Positions 50,524 to 58,609 of a stretch of 64,000 nt of DNA are shown one piece after another. Every line of letters starts with the position of its first letter. The stretch's first letter is position 1. The notes beneath the pieces were generated by a model. The model was given only the letters and a program-made list of their open reading frames with translations, had not been told where the DNA came from and made no database searches. A program made the position numbers and the translations under genes. The stretch is from Kribbella jejuensis (GTDB lineage: Bacteria; Actinomycetota; Actinomycetes; Propionibacteriales; Kribbellaceae): positions 620,001 to 684,000 of the forward strand of contig NZ_VFMM01000003.1 in assembly GCF_006715085.1 (NCBI RefSeq), in the 5' to 3' direction.

Positions 50524-52181
50524 GCTCGGCGCGGACCCGCCTGACGCTCGCGTCGATCGCGGTCGCCTTCGCGGCGGCGGACACCTATGTCGTCGTGCTG
50601 GCGTTGCCGGACATGATGTCCGGGGTCGGGCTGTCCGCGGACCAGTTGCAGCGGGCGGCCCCGATCATCTCCGGCTTCCTGCTCGGCTACATCGCCGTGC
50701 TGCCGTTGATCGGGCGGATCGCGGACGTCGTCGGGCGTACGCCTGTCCTCGTCGGGGCGTTGCTGCTGTTCGCGGTCGGGTCGTTGGTGACAGCCGGCGC
50801 CTATGACCTGCCGCTGGTGGTAACCGGTCGGTTTCTTCAGGGCGTCGGGGGTGGTGGGCTGGTGCCCGCGACGCTTGCGTTGGTCGCGGACCTGTGGCCG
50901 GCTGAGCGGCGTGGGTTGCCGTTGGGGGTCGTCGGTGCGGTGCAGGAGCTCGGGTCGGTCCTCGGCCCGTTGCTGGGCGCTGTGGTGCTGTCGGTGGCCG
51001 ACTGGCGCTACATCTTCTGGCTCAACCTGGTGGTCGCTGTCGTTCTCGCGTTGATGCTGCGCGGTTGGCGATGGCCTCCCCCGTCTGCTGTCGTCGGGGT
51101 GCTCGCCTGCGTTGCCCTTGGACTCACGCTGACCGCTCCCGAGCGCCTCGCGTCCGGTGTGACGCTCGGACTGCCTTTCGTGCCGTTCACAGGTACGTCG
51201 CGGCTGCTGACGCCGATCGGTGTCGTCACGCTGGCGCTGGCGTTGGTGTGGTTCGCATTGGTGCTCTGGCGGACGCGAAGTCAGCTACACGGCCTCCTGT
51301 CGCAGGTGGACCTCGTGGGCGCACTCATGCTTGCTCTCGCGCTGGCAGGCGTCGTACTGGCGTTCGCGACCGCGGATCCCGAGAAGCAGCTGATGTCGCC
51401 GGCCGGGCCGTGGCTGCTCGTCGCTGCCGCTGTTTTCGCGATCGGATTCGTGGTGTGGCAGCGGCGTACACCGGCCGCGATCGTGCCGCGTGGCCTGCTC
51501 GGTGCGCGGCCGGCGTGGGGGTCGTTGGTGGTCAGTTTTCTGATCGGTTGTGCGCTGATCGCGGCCCTGGTCGACGTACCGGTCTTCGCACGGACGACGC
51601 AGGGCGGCGGACAGCTCGCGGCCGCGCTGGTGTTGCTGCGGTTCCTGATCGCACTGCCGGTCGGTGCGGTCGTCGGCGGATGGCTGACGCGACGGTACGG
51701 GCTCGGGCTCATCACCGGCGTCGGGCTCGGGCTGTCCGGTGCGATGTTCGTCGTGATGGCGTTCTGGAGCCGTACGGCGCTGGACCACTGGCCCGCGACC
51801 GTCGTACTGCTCGTGTGCGGTTTCGGGTTCGGGCTCGCACTGTCGCCGCTGAACACCGCGATGCTCGGCGCGACGCCGTCCGGCAGCCACGGACTGGTGA
51901 GCGCTCTCGTGGTCGTCGCGCGGATGGTCGGGATGCTGGTCGGCGTCTCCGCGCTGACCGCGATCGGCCTCCGCCGGTACTACTCGATTGCCGACGGCAT
52001 CAAATCACCCAACGAACTCTGCCCGTCGACCCCCGCGCACTGCCGTCCGTACGTCGACGCGCTGCTCGACGCGGCCGTATCACAAGTTCACGCGATCTTC
52101 GCCGGGGCGGCTGTCTGCGCCGTCCTGGCCGCGGTCCTCGGGCTGTACCTGCTCGGCCGGAGTGGTACAGCGCACACCTGA
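50520..52181 (+). CDS. P55-like MFS transporter
   Basis: This 553-residue protein with 14 predicted helices has VAFAAADTYVVVLALPDMMS as helix 1, GRIADVVGRTPVLVG (motif A), FLQGVGGGGLVPATLALVAD and GAVQELGSVLGPLLGAVVLS (motif C), and a periplasmic loop near the end with two Cys (NELCPSTPAHCRPYV). Overlap with the lprG gene mirrors the mycobacterial lprG-P55 operon, where the pair moves lipids across the envelope and influences drug tolerance. The same job is inferred here. Confidence 0.88.
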   Translation: MSSARTRLTLASIAVAFAAADTYVVVLALPDMMSGVGLSADQLQRAAPIISGFLLGYIAVLPLIGRIADVVGRTPVLVGALLLFAVGSLVTAGAYDLPLVVTGRFLQGVGGGGLVPATLALVADLWPAERRGLPLGVVGAVQELGSVLGPLLGAVVLSVADWRYIFWLNLVVAVVLALMLRGWRWPPPSAVVGVLACVALGLTLTAPERLASGVTLGLPFVPFTGTSRLLTPIGVVTLALALVWFALVLWRTRSQLHGLLSQVDLVGALMLALALAGVVLAFATADPEKQLMSPAGPWLLVAAAVFAIGFVVWQRRTPAAIVPRGLLGARPAWGSLVVSFLIGCALIAALVDVPVFARTTQGGGQLAAALVLLRFLIALPVGAVVGGWLTRRYGLGLITGVGLGLSGAMFVVMAFWSRTALDHWPATVVLLVCGFGFGLALSPLNTAMLGATPSGSHGLVSALVVVARMVGMLVGVSALTAIGLRRYYSIADGIKSPNELCPSTPAHCRPYVDALLDAAVSQVHAIFAGAAVCAVLAAVLGLYLLGRSGTAHT

Positions 52182-52226
52182 CGATCACATGAGGGTCCAC
52201 CTTTCCACGTCCGTTACCGTGATGGT

Positions 52227-53156
52227 GTGACCCCCGCACCTGCAGCCGGCCTGTGCTCGACGTTCTGTCGGGTGCTGCAGGAGCCGTTGCCGGGTACGGC
52301 AGTGGTCGCGACCGGCTGGGTCGTCGTGGAGCAGCCCGGCCCGTGGGGCGCGAAGGCGCCGACCCAGAGTCACCTCGACCCGGTCTTCGGCGGAAAGTTC
52401 GACGACGACTGCAAGAAGGCCGACGTACGGTTCGGGCTGATCCGCTCCCCCGGGCGCCATGCCGACGCGGTCAGGCGTTCGCACCAGGTGTTCGTCGCCT
52501 CGACCACACCTGGCCGCAGCTGGCTGCTCGGCGGCTGCGTCGCCGATCCGTCCGAGCTGACTGCCCTGGACCTCGGCGCGGTGGCCCGCGGCGACCGGAC
52601 CGCGGTCCTCCCCTCGCTGCCCGGCCTGAAGACTGTTGACGATCCGATTGTTCTGGTCTGTACGAACGGCAAGCGCGACGAGTGCTGCGCGATCCTCGGC
52701 CGGCCGCTCGTGGCCGGCCTCGCCGAGCGGGTGCCGGGACGGGTGTGGGAGGCCAACCACCTCGGCGGGCACCGGTTCGCTCCGACCGCGACGTATCTGC
52801 CGGCCGGCACCATGCACGGCCACCTCACAGTCGACACCGCGGTCGAGATACTGGCCGCTGCGGACCGTGGGGAGACAGTTCTGACCGGGTTGCGTGGACG
52901 GTCCACCTGGACCAAGCGCGGTCAGGCGGCCGAGGTCGCCGTCCGCGAACTCATCGGGGAGCTCGACCTGGACGCGTTGGAGGTGGTCGGCGAAGCTGCC
53001 GACACCGTGACCGTCCAGCACGCCGACGGCCGATCCTGGACCGTGCCGGTGACCAGTGCGCCGGCCGATCCACCTCGTCCGGACTCCTGCGGAAAGGAAC
53101 CGTTCGCCATGCCCATCCTGCATACCGGTACCCCTGTACCAGGCCGCGCGCGATGA
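52227..53156 (+). CDS. Sucrase/ferredoxin-like (thioredoxin-like Fe-S) protein
   Basis: This 309-residue Suc_Fer-like family protein has an N-terminal LCSTFCRVLQEPLPGTA, a thioredoxin-fold ferredoxin-like core with CTNGKRDECCAILGRPL and NHLGGHRFAPTATYLPAG, and a C-terminal SCGKEP. The Cys pairs and HxGGHRF motif are those of [2Fe-2S] thioredoxin-like ferredoxins. The enzyme function is not established. Its stop overlaps the carbonic-anhydrase ATG (ATGA), so the two are made in a fixed ratio. Confidence 0.85.
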   Translation: MTPAPAAGLCSTFCRVLQEPLPGTAVVATGWVVVEQPGPWGAKAPTQSHLDPVFGGKFDDDCKKADVRFGLIRSPGRHADAVRRSHQVFVASTTPGRSWLLGGCVADPSELTALDLGAVARGDRTAVLPSLPGLKTVDDPIVLVCTNGKRDECCAILGRPLVAGLAERVPGRVWEANHLGGHRFAPTATYLPAGTMHGHLTVDTAVEILAAADRGETVLTGLRGRSTWTKRGQAAEVAVRELIGELDLDALEVVGEAADTVTVQHADGRSWTVPVTSAPADPPRPDSCGKEPFAMPILHTGTPVPGRAR

Positions 53157-53650
53157 GCGGCGGCTTCGACGATCTGCTCGCGGCCAACGCCGAGTACGCC
53201 GCCGACTTCCACTACGGCGGTTTCGACGGGATCGCGCACGCCGGCATCGGCCTGGTCACCTGTATGGACTCCCGGATCCCGCCGCTGGAGATGCTCGGGC
53301 TGAAGCCCGGCGACGCGAAGGTGCTGCGCTCCGCCGGCGGCCGGGTCACCGAGATCACGATGACCGGGCTGGTGCTCGGCGTACAACTGCTCGGTGTCCG
53401 CCGGATCATGATCATCCCGCACACCCGCTGCGCGATGGCCGCGATGTCCGAGGACGAACTCCGCGCCAAGGTCGAGGCTGCCGCCGGCAAACCGGCCGGC
53501 TACCTGCCGATCCCGGTGATTCCCGACCAGCACGAGGCGCTCCGCCGCGACGTCGCCGCGGTCCGCGAACACCCGCTGATCGGCGACGACATCCTCGTCG
53601 GCGGCTTCCTGTACGACGTCGACACCGGCCGCCTCACCCAGCTCGACTGA
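53153..53650 (+). CDS. Beta-carbonic anhydrase
   Basis: This 165-residue beta-class enzyme interconverts CO2 and bicarbonate. Zinc ligands and active-site dyad are visible: C37, D39 and R41 (VTCMDSR), H90 and C93 (IPHTRCAM). The N-terminal half matches mycobacterial Rv1284-like enzymes, which are similarly short. It is translationally coupled to the ferredoxin-like gene, an unusual partner worth noting. Cytoplasmic; no signal peptide. Confidence 0.93.
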   Translation: MSGGFDDLLAANAEYAADFHYGGFDGIAHAGIGLVTCMDSRIPPLEMLGLKPGDAKVLRSAGGRVTEITMTGLVLGVQLLGVRRIMIIPHTRCAMAAMSEDELRAKVEAAAGKPAGYLPIPVIPDQHEALRRDVAAVREHPLIGDDILVGGFLYDVDTGRLTQLD

Positions 53651-53692
53651 TCGTTCCTCGGGTCTCGGCAGGAAATCTGGTAGACACCAGGT

Positions 53693-55015
53693 ATGAGACT
53701 CCGCCCCAGCTCATTCCATCGTTCGCTCGTTGCCGGCGCGCTGGCGTTGACCGCCGTGTTGTCCGGCGCTCCGGTTACACACGCTCTTCCTGACAGCGCG
53801 TCCGTCCTGCGCGGCGGACGTGTCACCGGGTGTCTGGATCATTCGATTGCCGGCACCGTCGAGGAACAGCGGCTGAGTCGAGGGGTCAATGGTGGGCCGT
53901 CGGTGCCGGCCGAGATCCTGCGGCGGTCGGGGTTCGATCGGCAGGTGCTGCTGTTCGGGCAGTTGCTGTGCCGGGTGCCGAATCGGCAGGCGGCCGGCGC
54001 ACTTGTCCGCGCGCAGGGCGAGGCGCTGTGGCGGGCGGCGACGTACCGGGCGCAACACGCGCCGAAAGGCGCCGACGCGCTTCCCTCGACCGACGACCGC
54101 GGCCTGTACTGGGCTCGCATCTCGATGGCGCTGACCCTTCGCCAATGGCAGCCCGAGTTCAGCCTCGGTACGGCGGAACGCGCCGAGCTTATGCGCTCCT
54201 TCGAATACGCATCCCGCGGCATCACCAGCACCCGCTTCTCCGCTGGTGTGCGGAAGATCCTCGTCACCGGGTTCGACCCGTTCACGCTCGACGCGGACAT
54301 CCGGATCGGCAATCCGTCCGGCGCGAACGCCCTGACGCTCGACGGACAACGCTGGACGGTGAACGGGACGACGTACGAGATCCAGACCGTCGTCTTCCCG
54401 GTGCGTTACACGGACTTCGATCAGAGCATGGTCGAGAACGCGCTCGCGCCGCACTACCACCCTGGTCCACAGCGCGCCGACCTGGTGATGACCGCGAGTC
54501 AGGGCCGGGTCGGCATCTTCGATCTCGAAGTCTTCAACGGCCGCCGTCGCTCCGTCAGCTCGATCGGTGACAACAACAACCTCTGGGGCGGTGGCACGAT
54601 CAGCGCCCCGGTCGTCTCGCCGAGCATGCCGGCGGGCCCGGAGTGGATCACCTCGAGCCTCCCGCTGGCCCGGATGGCACAGGCCGACGTCGCACCGTTC
54701 CGTACCCGGGTCAACACGTCCGTCCTCGAGATCCCGGCCGGCGAAACCACGCCGGTACGGCGCCCCGACGGTCCGACGGCGGGATCGATCGCGTCCGAGG
54801 GCACCGGCGGCGGGTACCTGTCCAATGAAGTTGCCTACCGCAACACTCTGCAGCGCGACCTGCTCGACCCGTCGATGCCGGCCGGCCACCTGCACGTCCC
54901 AGTACTGTCCTTCGACCTCACCAACAAGACCGCCATCACGGACCCGACCTACGAGGCGAACCGGAACGCGATCGTCACCGGTGCGCACGCGGTCCTGAGG
55001 GCCGCACTCTCGTGA
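53693..55015 (+). CDS. Secreted peptidase-C15 homologue with Cys-to-Ser change
   Basis: The 440-residue product has a signal peptide (LVAGALALTAVLSGAPVTHA) and an N-terminal extension of about 160 residues. A pyroglutamyl-peptidase-like domain starts ILVTGFDPFTLDADIRIGNP (about 190-210). The Glu region is SQGRVGIFDLEVFNG (about 268-282) and the His region GHLHVPVLSFD has H401. In pyroglutamyl peptidases the nucleophile lies in YLCN; here the aligned segment is YLSNEVAYR with Ser377. The enzyme is thus either a serine variant or a non-catalytic binding protein. Its 3' end runs into TGATCA repeats. Confidence 0.8.
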   Translation: MRLRPSSFHRSLVAGALALTAVLSGAPVTHALPDSASVLRGGRVTGCLDHSIAGTVEEQRLSRGVNGGPSVPAEILRRSGFDRQVLLFGQLLCRVPNRQAAGALVRAQGEALWRAATYRAQHAPKGADALPSTDDRGLYWARISMALTLRQWQPEFSLGTAERAELMRSFEYASRGITSTRFSAGVRKILVTGFDPFTLDADIRIGNPSGANALTLDGQRWTVNGTTYEIQTVVFPVRYTDFDQSMVENALAPHYHPGPQRADLVMTASQGRVGIFDLEVFNGRRRSVSSIGDNNNLWGGGTISAPVVSPSMPAGPEWITSSLPLARMAQADVAPFRTRVNTSVLEIPAGETTPVRRPDGPTAGSIASEGTGGGYLSNEVAYRNTLQRDLLDPSMPAGHLHVPVLSFDLTNKTAITDPTYEANRNAIVTGAHAVLRAALS

Positions 55016-55050
55016 TCACTATTCTGATCATGTGATCACTATCCTGATCA
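55012..55050. repeat. 19-bp direct repeat of TGATCA-rich sequence
   Basis: GTGATCACTATTCTGATCA (55012-55030) and GTGATCACTATCCTGATCA (55032-55050) differ by one base. A degenerate inverted copy, TGATCAGTATTGTG, lies at 55115-55128. The repeats flank the hairpin at 55061-55086, and the first overlaps the stop of the C15 homologue. Confidence 0.75.
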
Positions 55051-55060
55051 CGCGAGCCTG

Positions 55061-55086
55061 CGGAATGTCGACTCTTCGACATTCCG
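55061..55086. terminator. Strong hairpin between convergent genes
   Basis: CGGAATGTCGA (55061-55071) and TCGACATTCCG (55076-55086) are perfect 11-bp arms with a 4-base loop, placed between the ends of the C15 homologue and the HAD gene. A bidirectional terminator is likely. Confidence 0.8.
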
Positions 55087-55132
55087 GGTGACCACTAAAG
55101 TGCTCACCGTCAGCTGATCAGTATTGTGTCCA

Positions 55133-55765
55133 TCAGCACCCGAGGATCAGCTTGAAAGCCTCGGTGACTGTGGTGACGTGGTGGTCCGGGCGTGGGCCGT
55201 CGACCGCGTGGTGGTGACCGACGAGGATGGTCCGTAGACCGGCCGCGATGCCGCCGGTGATGTCATACGCGGGGTGGTCGCCGACCATCCAGCCGTCGTC
55301 CAGGGACGTCCCCGTGCGTTCCGCGGCGAGCTCGAAGATGCGTCGATCGGGTTTCCGTACGCCGACCGTCCCGGACACGCAGGCGTAGTCCACGGCCGCA
55401 CCGATCCGCGTGTGCTCGAGCTTCAGATCCTGTTGCACGGTGTCGCCGTTCGTCACCACCGCGACCCGCCAACCAGCCGCACGCAGCGCAGCTATCCCGT
55501 CCAGCACCTCCGGCTCGACCCAGGTGAACAGCGGATGCTCCCGGTTGTACGCCGCCACCAGCTCATCGACCGAGGCCGCAATCCCGAACCGTTCCCGTGC
55601 CAGCCCGAACAGCTCCGCCCGCTCACGGAAACCACCGTTGTCATGAGCAACCAACCAGTCAACGGCAGCATCCGGCAGCCGCTGCTCCGGCACCCACCAC
55701 CGGGCCCATTGCAGAAACGCCCCGTTCCGATCGATCAAGGTGTTGTCCAGATCGAAACAAGCCAA
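55133..55765 (-). CDS. HAD-superfamily hydrolase
   Basis: This 210-residue HAD phosphatase has motif I CFDLDNTLIDR (nucleophile and acid Asp), motif II VVTNG, the motif III Lys in VRKPDRRIFELA and motif IV GDHPAYDITGG. A helical cap inserts between motifs I and II (subclass I). Motif I begins at residue 3, so the start must be close. TTG at 55765 is the only usual start after an in-frame TAG. Phosphate-ester substrate unknown. It lies downstream of, and on the same strand as, parE. Confidence 0.88.
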   Translation of the reverse strand: MACFDLDNTLIDRNGAFLQWARWWVPEQRLPDAAVDWLVAHDNGGFRERAELFGLARERFGIAASVDELVAAYNREHPLFTWVEPEVLDGIAALRAAGWRVAVVTNGDTVQQDLKLEHTRIGAAVDYACVSGTVGVRKPDRRIFELAAERTGTSLDDGWMVGDHPAYDITGGIAAGLRTILVGHHHAVDGPRPDHHVTTVTEAFKLILGC

Positions 55766-55807
55766 CCGGAAGCCCAGTCCCTACCCTGACAGCTAGGCAG
55801 GCGTTTG

Positions 55808-57892
55808 TCAGACGTCGATGCGGTTCTCATCGAGCTCGTATGCGCCCTGGACCAGGAACTCCTTGCGCGGGGCGACGTCGTTGCCCATCAGCAGGTCGAA
55901 GACGTGCGAGGCGGCTTCGACATCGTCGACGGTGATCCGGCGCAGGGTGCGGTGCCGCGGGTCCATGGTGGTTTCGGCCAGCTGGTCGGCGTCCATCTCA
56001 CCGAGACCCTTGTAGCGCTGCGGTGGCTCTTTCCAGCGGACGCCCTTCTTCATCAGCTCGGCCGTCTTCCGCTGGTACTCCGCGTCGCTGTAGGTGTACA
56101 GGTACTTGTCCTGGCCCTTCTTCGGGTTCGTCAGCTCGAAGCGGTGCAGTGGCGGTACTGCGGTGTAGACGCGACCGGCCTCGACCAGCGGCCGCATGTA
56201 CCGGAAGAACAGCGTGGCGAGCAGCGTGCGGATATGGGCGCCGTCGGAGTCGGCGTCGGCCATGAAGATGATCTTCCCGTACCGCGCCTGCTCCAGATCG
56301 AAGGTCCGACCGGAACCCGCGCCGACCACCTGGATGATCGACGCACACTCGACGTTCTTCAGCATGTCGCCGACGGACGCCTTCTGGACGTTCAGGATCT
56401 TGCCGCGGATCGGCAGCAGCGCCTGGAACTCGGAACTCCGCGCCAGCTTGGCCGTGCCGAGCGCCGAATCACCCTCGACGATGAACAGTTCGGACCGGTC
56501 GACGTCGTTGCTGCGGCAGTCCGCGAGCTTGGCCGGCAGCGCCGACGACTCCAGCGCGGTCTTGCGGCGCTGCAGTTCGCGGTGCTGGCGCGCGGCGACC
56601 CGCGTCCGCGAGGCGGCGACGATCTTCTCCAGCACGGCCCGTGCCTGCGCCTTGAACTCGCGCTTCGTCGAGGTCAGGAACGCCTCGAGCTCGGTCTGCA
56701 CGACCTTCGCCACGATCCGCGACGCGGCCGGCGTACCGAGAACTTCCTTGGTCTGGCCGTCGAACTGCGGCTCGGCGAGCCGCACGGTGACAACCGCGGT
56801 CAGTCCCTCGAGGACGTCGTCCTTGATGATCTCCTCGCCGCTCTTCAGCAGCCGCGTGCCGTCCAGTGCGTTCGTGAAACTCTTCGACAGCGCGCGCTCG
56901 AACCCGGCGACGTGCGTACCGCCCTTGGGGGTCGCGACGATGTTCACGAACGACCGCAGCTCGGTCTCGTACCCGTCGCCCCAGCGGACCGCGATGTCGA
57001 CGTCCAGGTCGCGCTCGACGTCGGTCGGGGTCATGTGGCCGGCATCGTCGAGCATCGGCACGGTCTCGGTGAAATGGCCGGTTCCGGTCAGCCGGATCAC
57101 GTCGGTGACCTTCTGGTCGGTGGCGAGGAACTCGCAGAACTCGCTGATCCCACCGTCGTGCTTGAAGTGCTCCTCGGTCACCTCCTCGCCGCGCTCGTCG
57201 CGGATCACCAGCTCGAGCCCCGGCACCAGGAACGACGTCTGCCGCGCCCGGGTGACCAGCTCGTCGTAGTTGAAGGTGGCGTCCTTGGTGAAGATCTGGC
57301 GATCCGCCCAGTACCGGATGCGGGTGCCGGTGACGCCGCGCTTGGCCCGGCCGGCCTTGCGCAACCCCTTCGACGGGGTGAACGGCGCGTCCGCACCCGC
57401 ACCGTCGAACTCGCCGGACACACCCCGCCGGAACGACGTCGTCCAGATCGTGCCGCCACGGTCGACCTCGACGTCCAGCCGCGCGGAGAGCGCGTTCACC
57501 ACCGAGGCGCCGACGCCGTGCAGACCACCGGAGGCGTTGTACGACCCGCCGCCGAACTTGCCGCCGGCGTGCAGCTTGGTGAAGACCACCTCGACACCGC
57601 TGAGCTTGGTCTTCGGCTCGATGTCGACCGGGATGCCACGGGCCCGGTCGATCACCTCGACCGACCCGTCCTTGTGCAGCACGACGTCGATCCGCTCGCC
57701 GTGGCCGGCCAGGGCCTCGTCGACGGCGTTGTCGATGATCTCCCACAGGCAGTGCATCAGGCCGCGGCTGTCGGTGGACCCGATGTACATGCCCGGGCGC
57801 TTCCGGACGGCCTCGAGACCCTCGAGGACGAGCAGATGGCGGGCGTTGTACGCCGGGTCGATCTCGGTACTGCGAGGCGTCGGGGCGGCCAC
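55808..57892 (-). CDS. parE: DNA topoisomerase IV subunit B
   Basis: This 694-residue GyrB/ParE subunit has the GHKL ATPase domain (KRPGMYIGSTDSRGLMH, IDNAVDEALAGHGERID, GGLHGVGASVVNALS), the transducer domain, the TOPRIM motif FIVEGDSALGTAKLARSSEF and MADADSDGAHIRTLLATLFF with the metal-binding DxD, and the C-terminal KGLGEMDADQLAETTMDP. With ParC (47370-49817) it forms topoisomerase IV, which decatenates daughter chromosomes. The GTG start has AAGGAG 5 bases upstream. The position on the strand opposite parC is usual for actinomycetes. Confidence 0.95.
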   Translation of the reverse strand: MAAPTPRSTEIDPAYNARHLLVLEGLEAVRKRPGMYIGSTDSRGLMHCLWEIIDNAVDEALAGHGERIDVVLHKDGSVEVIDRARGIPVDIEPKTKLSGVEVVFTKLHAGGKFGGGSYNASGGLHGVGASVVNALSARLDVEVDRGGTIWTTSFRRGVSGEFDGAGADAPFTPSKGLRKAGRAKRGVTGTRIRYWADRQIFTKDATFNYDELVTRARQTSFLVPGLELVIRDERGEEVTEEHFKHDGGISEFCEFLATDQKVTDVIRLTGTGHFTETVPMLDDAGHMTPTDVERDLDVDIAVRWGDGYETELRSFVNIVATPKGGTHVAGFERALSKSFTNALDGTRLLKSGEEIIKDDVLEGLTAVVTVRLAEPQFDGQTKEVLGTPAASRIVAKVVQTELEAFLTSTKREFKAQARAVLEKIVAASRTRVAARQHRELQRRKTALESSALPAKLADCRSNDVDRSELFIVEGDSALGTAKLARSSEFQALLPIRGKILNVQKASVGDMLKNVECASIIQVVGAGSGRTFDLEQARYGKIIFMADADSDGAHIRTLLATLFFRYMRPLVEAGRVYTAVPPLHRFELTNPKKGQDKYLYTYSDAEYQRKTAELMKKGVRWKEPPQRYKGLGEMDADQLAETTMDPRHRTLRRITVDDVEAASHVFDLLMGNDVAPRKEFLVQGAYELDENRIDV

Positions 57893-58284
57893 AGGGCTCC
57901 TTCACTGGTTCATGCACTTACCCGGACAGCTTAAGTGGCCGCACCCCCAAAAACCGCGCAGGCACGGGCACGCCGGGACATGCCGTCGGGTACCGGAGAT
58001 ACATGTCGCGGCAGGTATCGATCCGGACTCGATTCGAAGTGGTGTACGACACTCCGAATCCGAGCAGACGGTGACGGCATCATGGCGCACAGTGAAAGAA
58101 GAAGTACCCGCCTCCGTGGCGCACCAGAATTCCGCCGTACCACGAAACGATTCCGGGTCAGCAAACGTCATAGCGGAACAGGTGGTTCGTCTCACATACG
58201 GACACGTTGTCCCCACCGGGAAGCGATCCGCATGTCAGGATGTTGCTATCTGGTGAGTACGGAACTAGATGAGATGAGGCCTCA
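57893..58284. other. Regulatory gap between parE and DUF7455-like gene
   Basis: This 392-base divergent intergenic region is poorer in GC than the genes around it. It holds an imperfect hairpin (58031-58041 GATTCGAAGTG with 58050-58060 CACTCCGAATC) and the promoter at 58243-58271. Short frames exist on both strands, but their third-position GC is near 50 percent, so I do not call genes. Confidence 0.5.
58243..58271 (+). promoter_or_regulatory. Sigma-70-type promoter of the zinc-ribbon gene
   Basis: TTGCTA (58243-58248), a 17-base spacer and TAGATG (58266-58271) match the actinobacterial vegetative promoter pattern. Transcription would begin near 58278, about 7 bases before ATG, so the mRNA is nearly leaderless. 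Confidence 0.65.
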
Positions 58285-58515
58285 ATGACTACAGCACTCG
58301 CCCCGAGTTCGGCCCTGTCGGCCGCGGATCGTTGTGACCGCTGCGGTGCGCAGGCCTACGTCCGGGTCACCCTGACCAGCGGTGGGGAGCTGCTCTTCTG
58401 CGCCCACCACGGCCGGGAGCACTCGGAGAAACTGCGCGACATCGCGATCACCATCCACGACGAGACCGGTCGGCTCGAAGCCACCCCGACGATCACGGTG
58501 GACGACGAGCGGTAA
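58285..58515 (+). CDS. DUF7455-like small zinc-ribbon protein
   Basis: This 76-residue protein starts MTTALAPSSALSAADRCDRC. The arrangement CDRCGAQAYVRVTL followed by LLFCAHHGREH gives a Cys-x2-Cys and Cys-x2-His pair, a likely single zinc ribbon. Such proteins are conserved in actinobacteria, often next to the topoisomerase/gyrB-like gene, with no assigned function. It is followed by a strong intrinsic terminator. Confidence 0.85.
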   Translation: MTTALAPSSALSAADRCDRCGAQAYVRVTLTSGGELLFCAHHGREHSEKLRDIAITIHDETGRLEATPTITVDDER

Positions 58516-58568
58516 CCACCTGCAGTTTCCAAACGCGCCAACGACGGCGCCAAAGTCATGAAGGCTTC

Positions 58569-58609
58569 GATGGCGGACACCTGTGAGGGTGGCCGCCATC
58601 CTTTCCTTT
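58569..58609. terminator. Intrinsic terminator with T-rich tail
   Basis: GATGGCGG (58569-58576) and CCGCCATC (58593-58600) form the stem, with an inner CACC/GGTG pairing. CTTTCCTTT follows. It serves the zinc-ribbon gene and, in reverse, the convergent MocR gene that ends at 58608. Confidence 0.8.

Noticed and set aside
55805-57934. Long + strand ORF of 709 codons
   Set aside because: It is antisense to parE over its full length and resembles no protein; parE motifs are complete.
58091-58256. 55-codon ORF from GTG in the parE-side gap
   Set aside because: Third-position GC is about 50 percent, unlike every real gene in the window.
58083-58288. Basic 68-codon ORF upstream of the zinc-ribbon gene
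   Set aside because: No SD, unusual composition and poor third-position GC; it would overlap the promoter at 58243-58271 and the next start.
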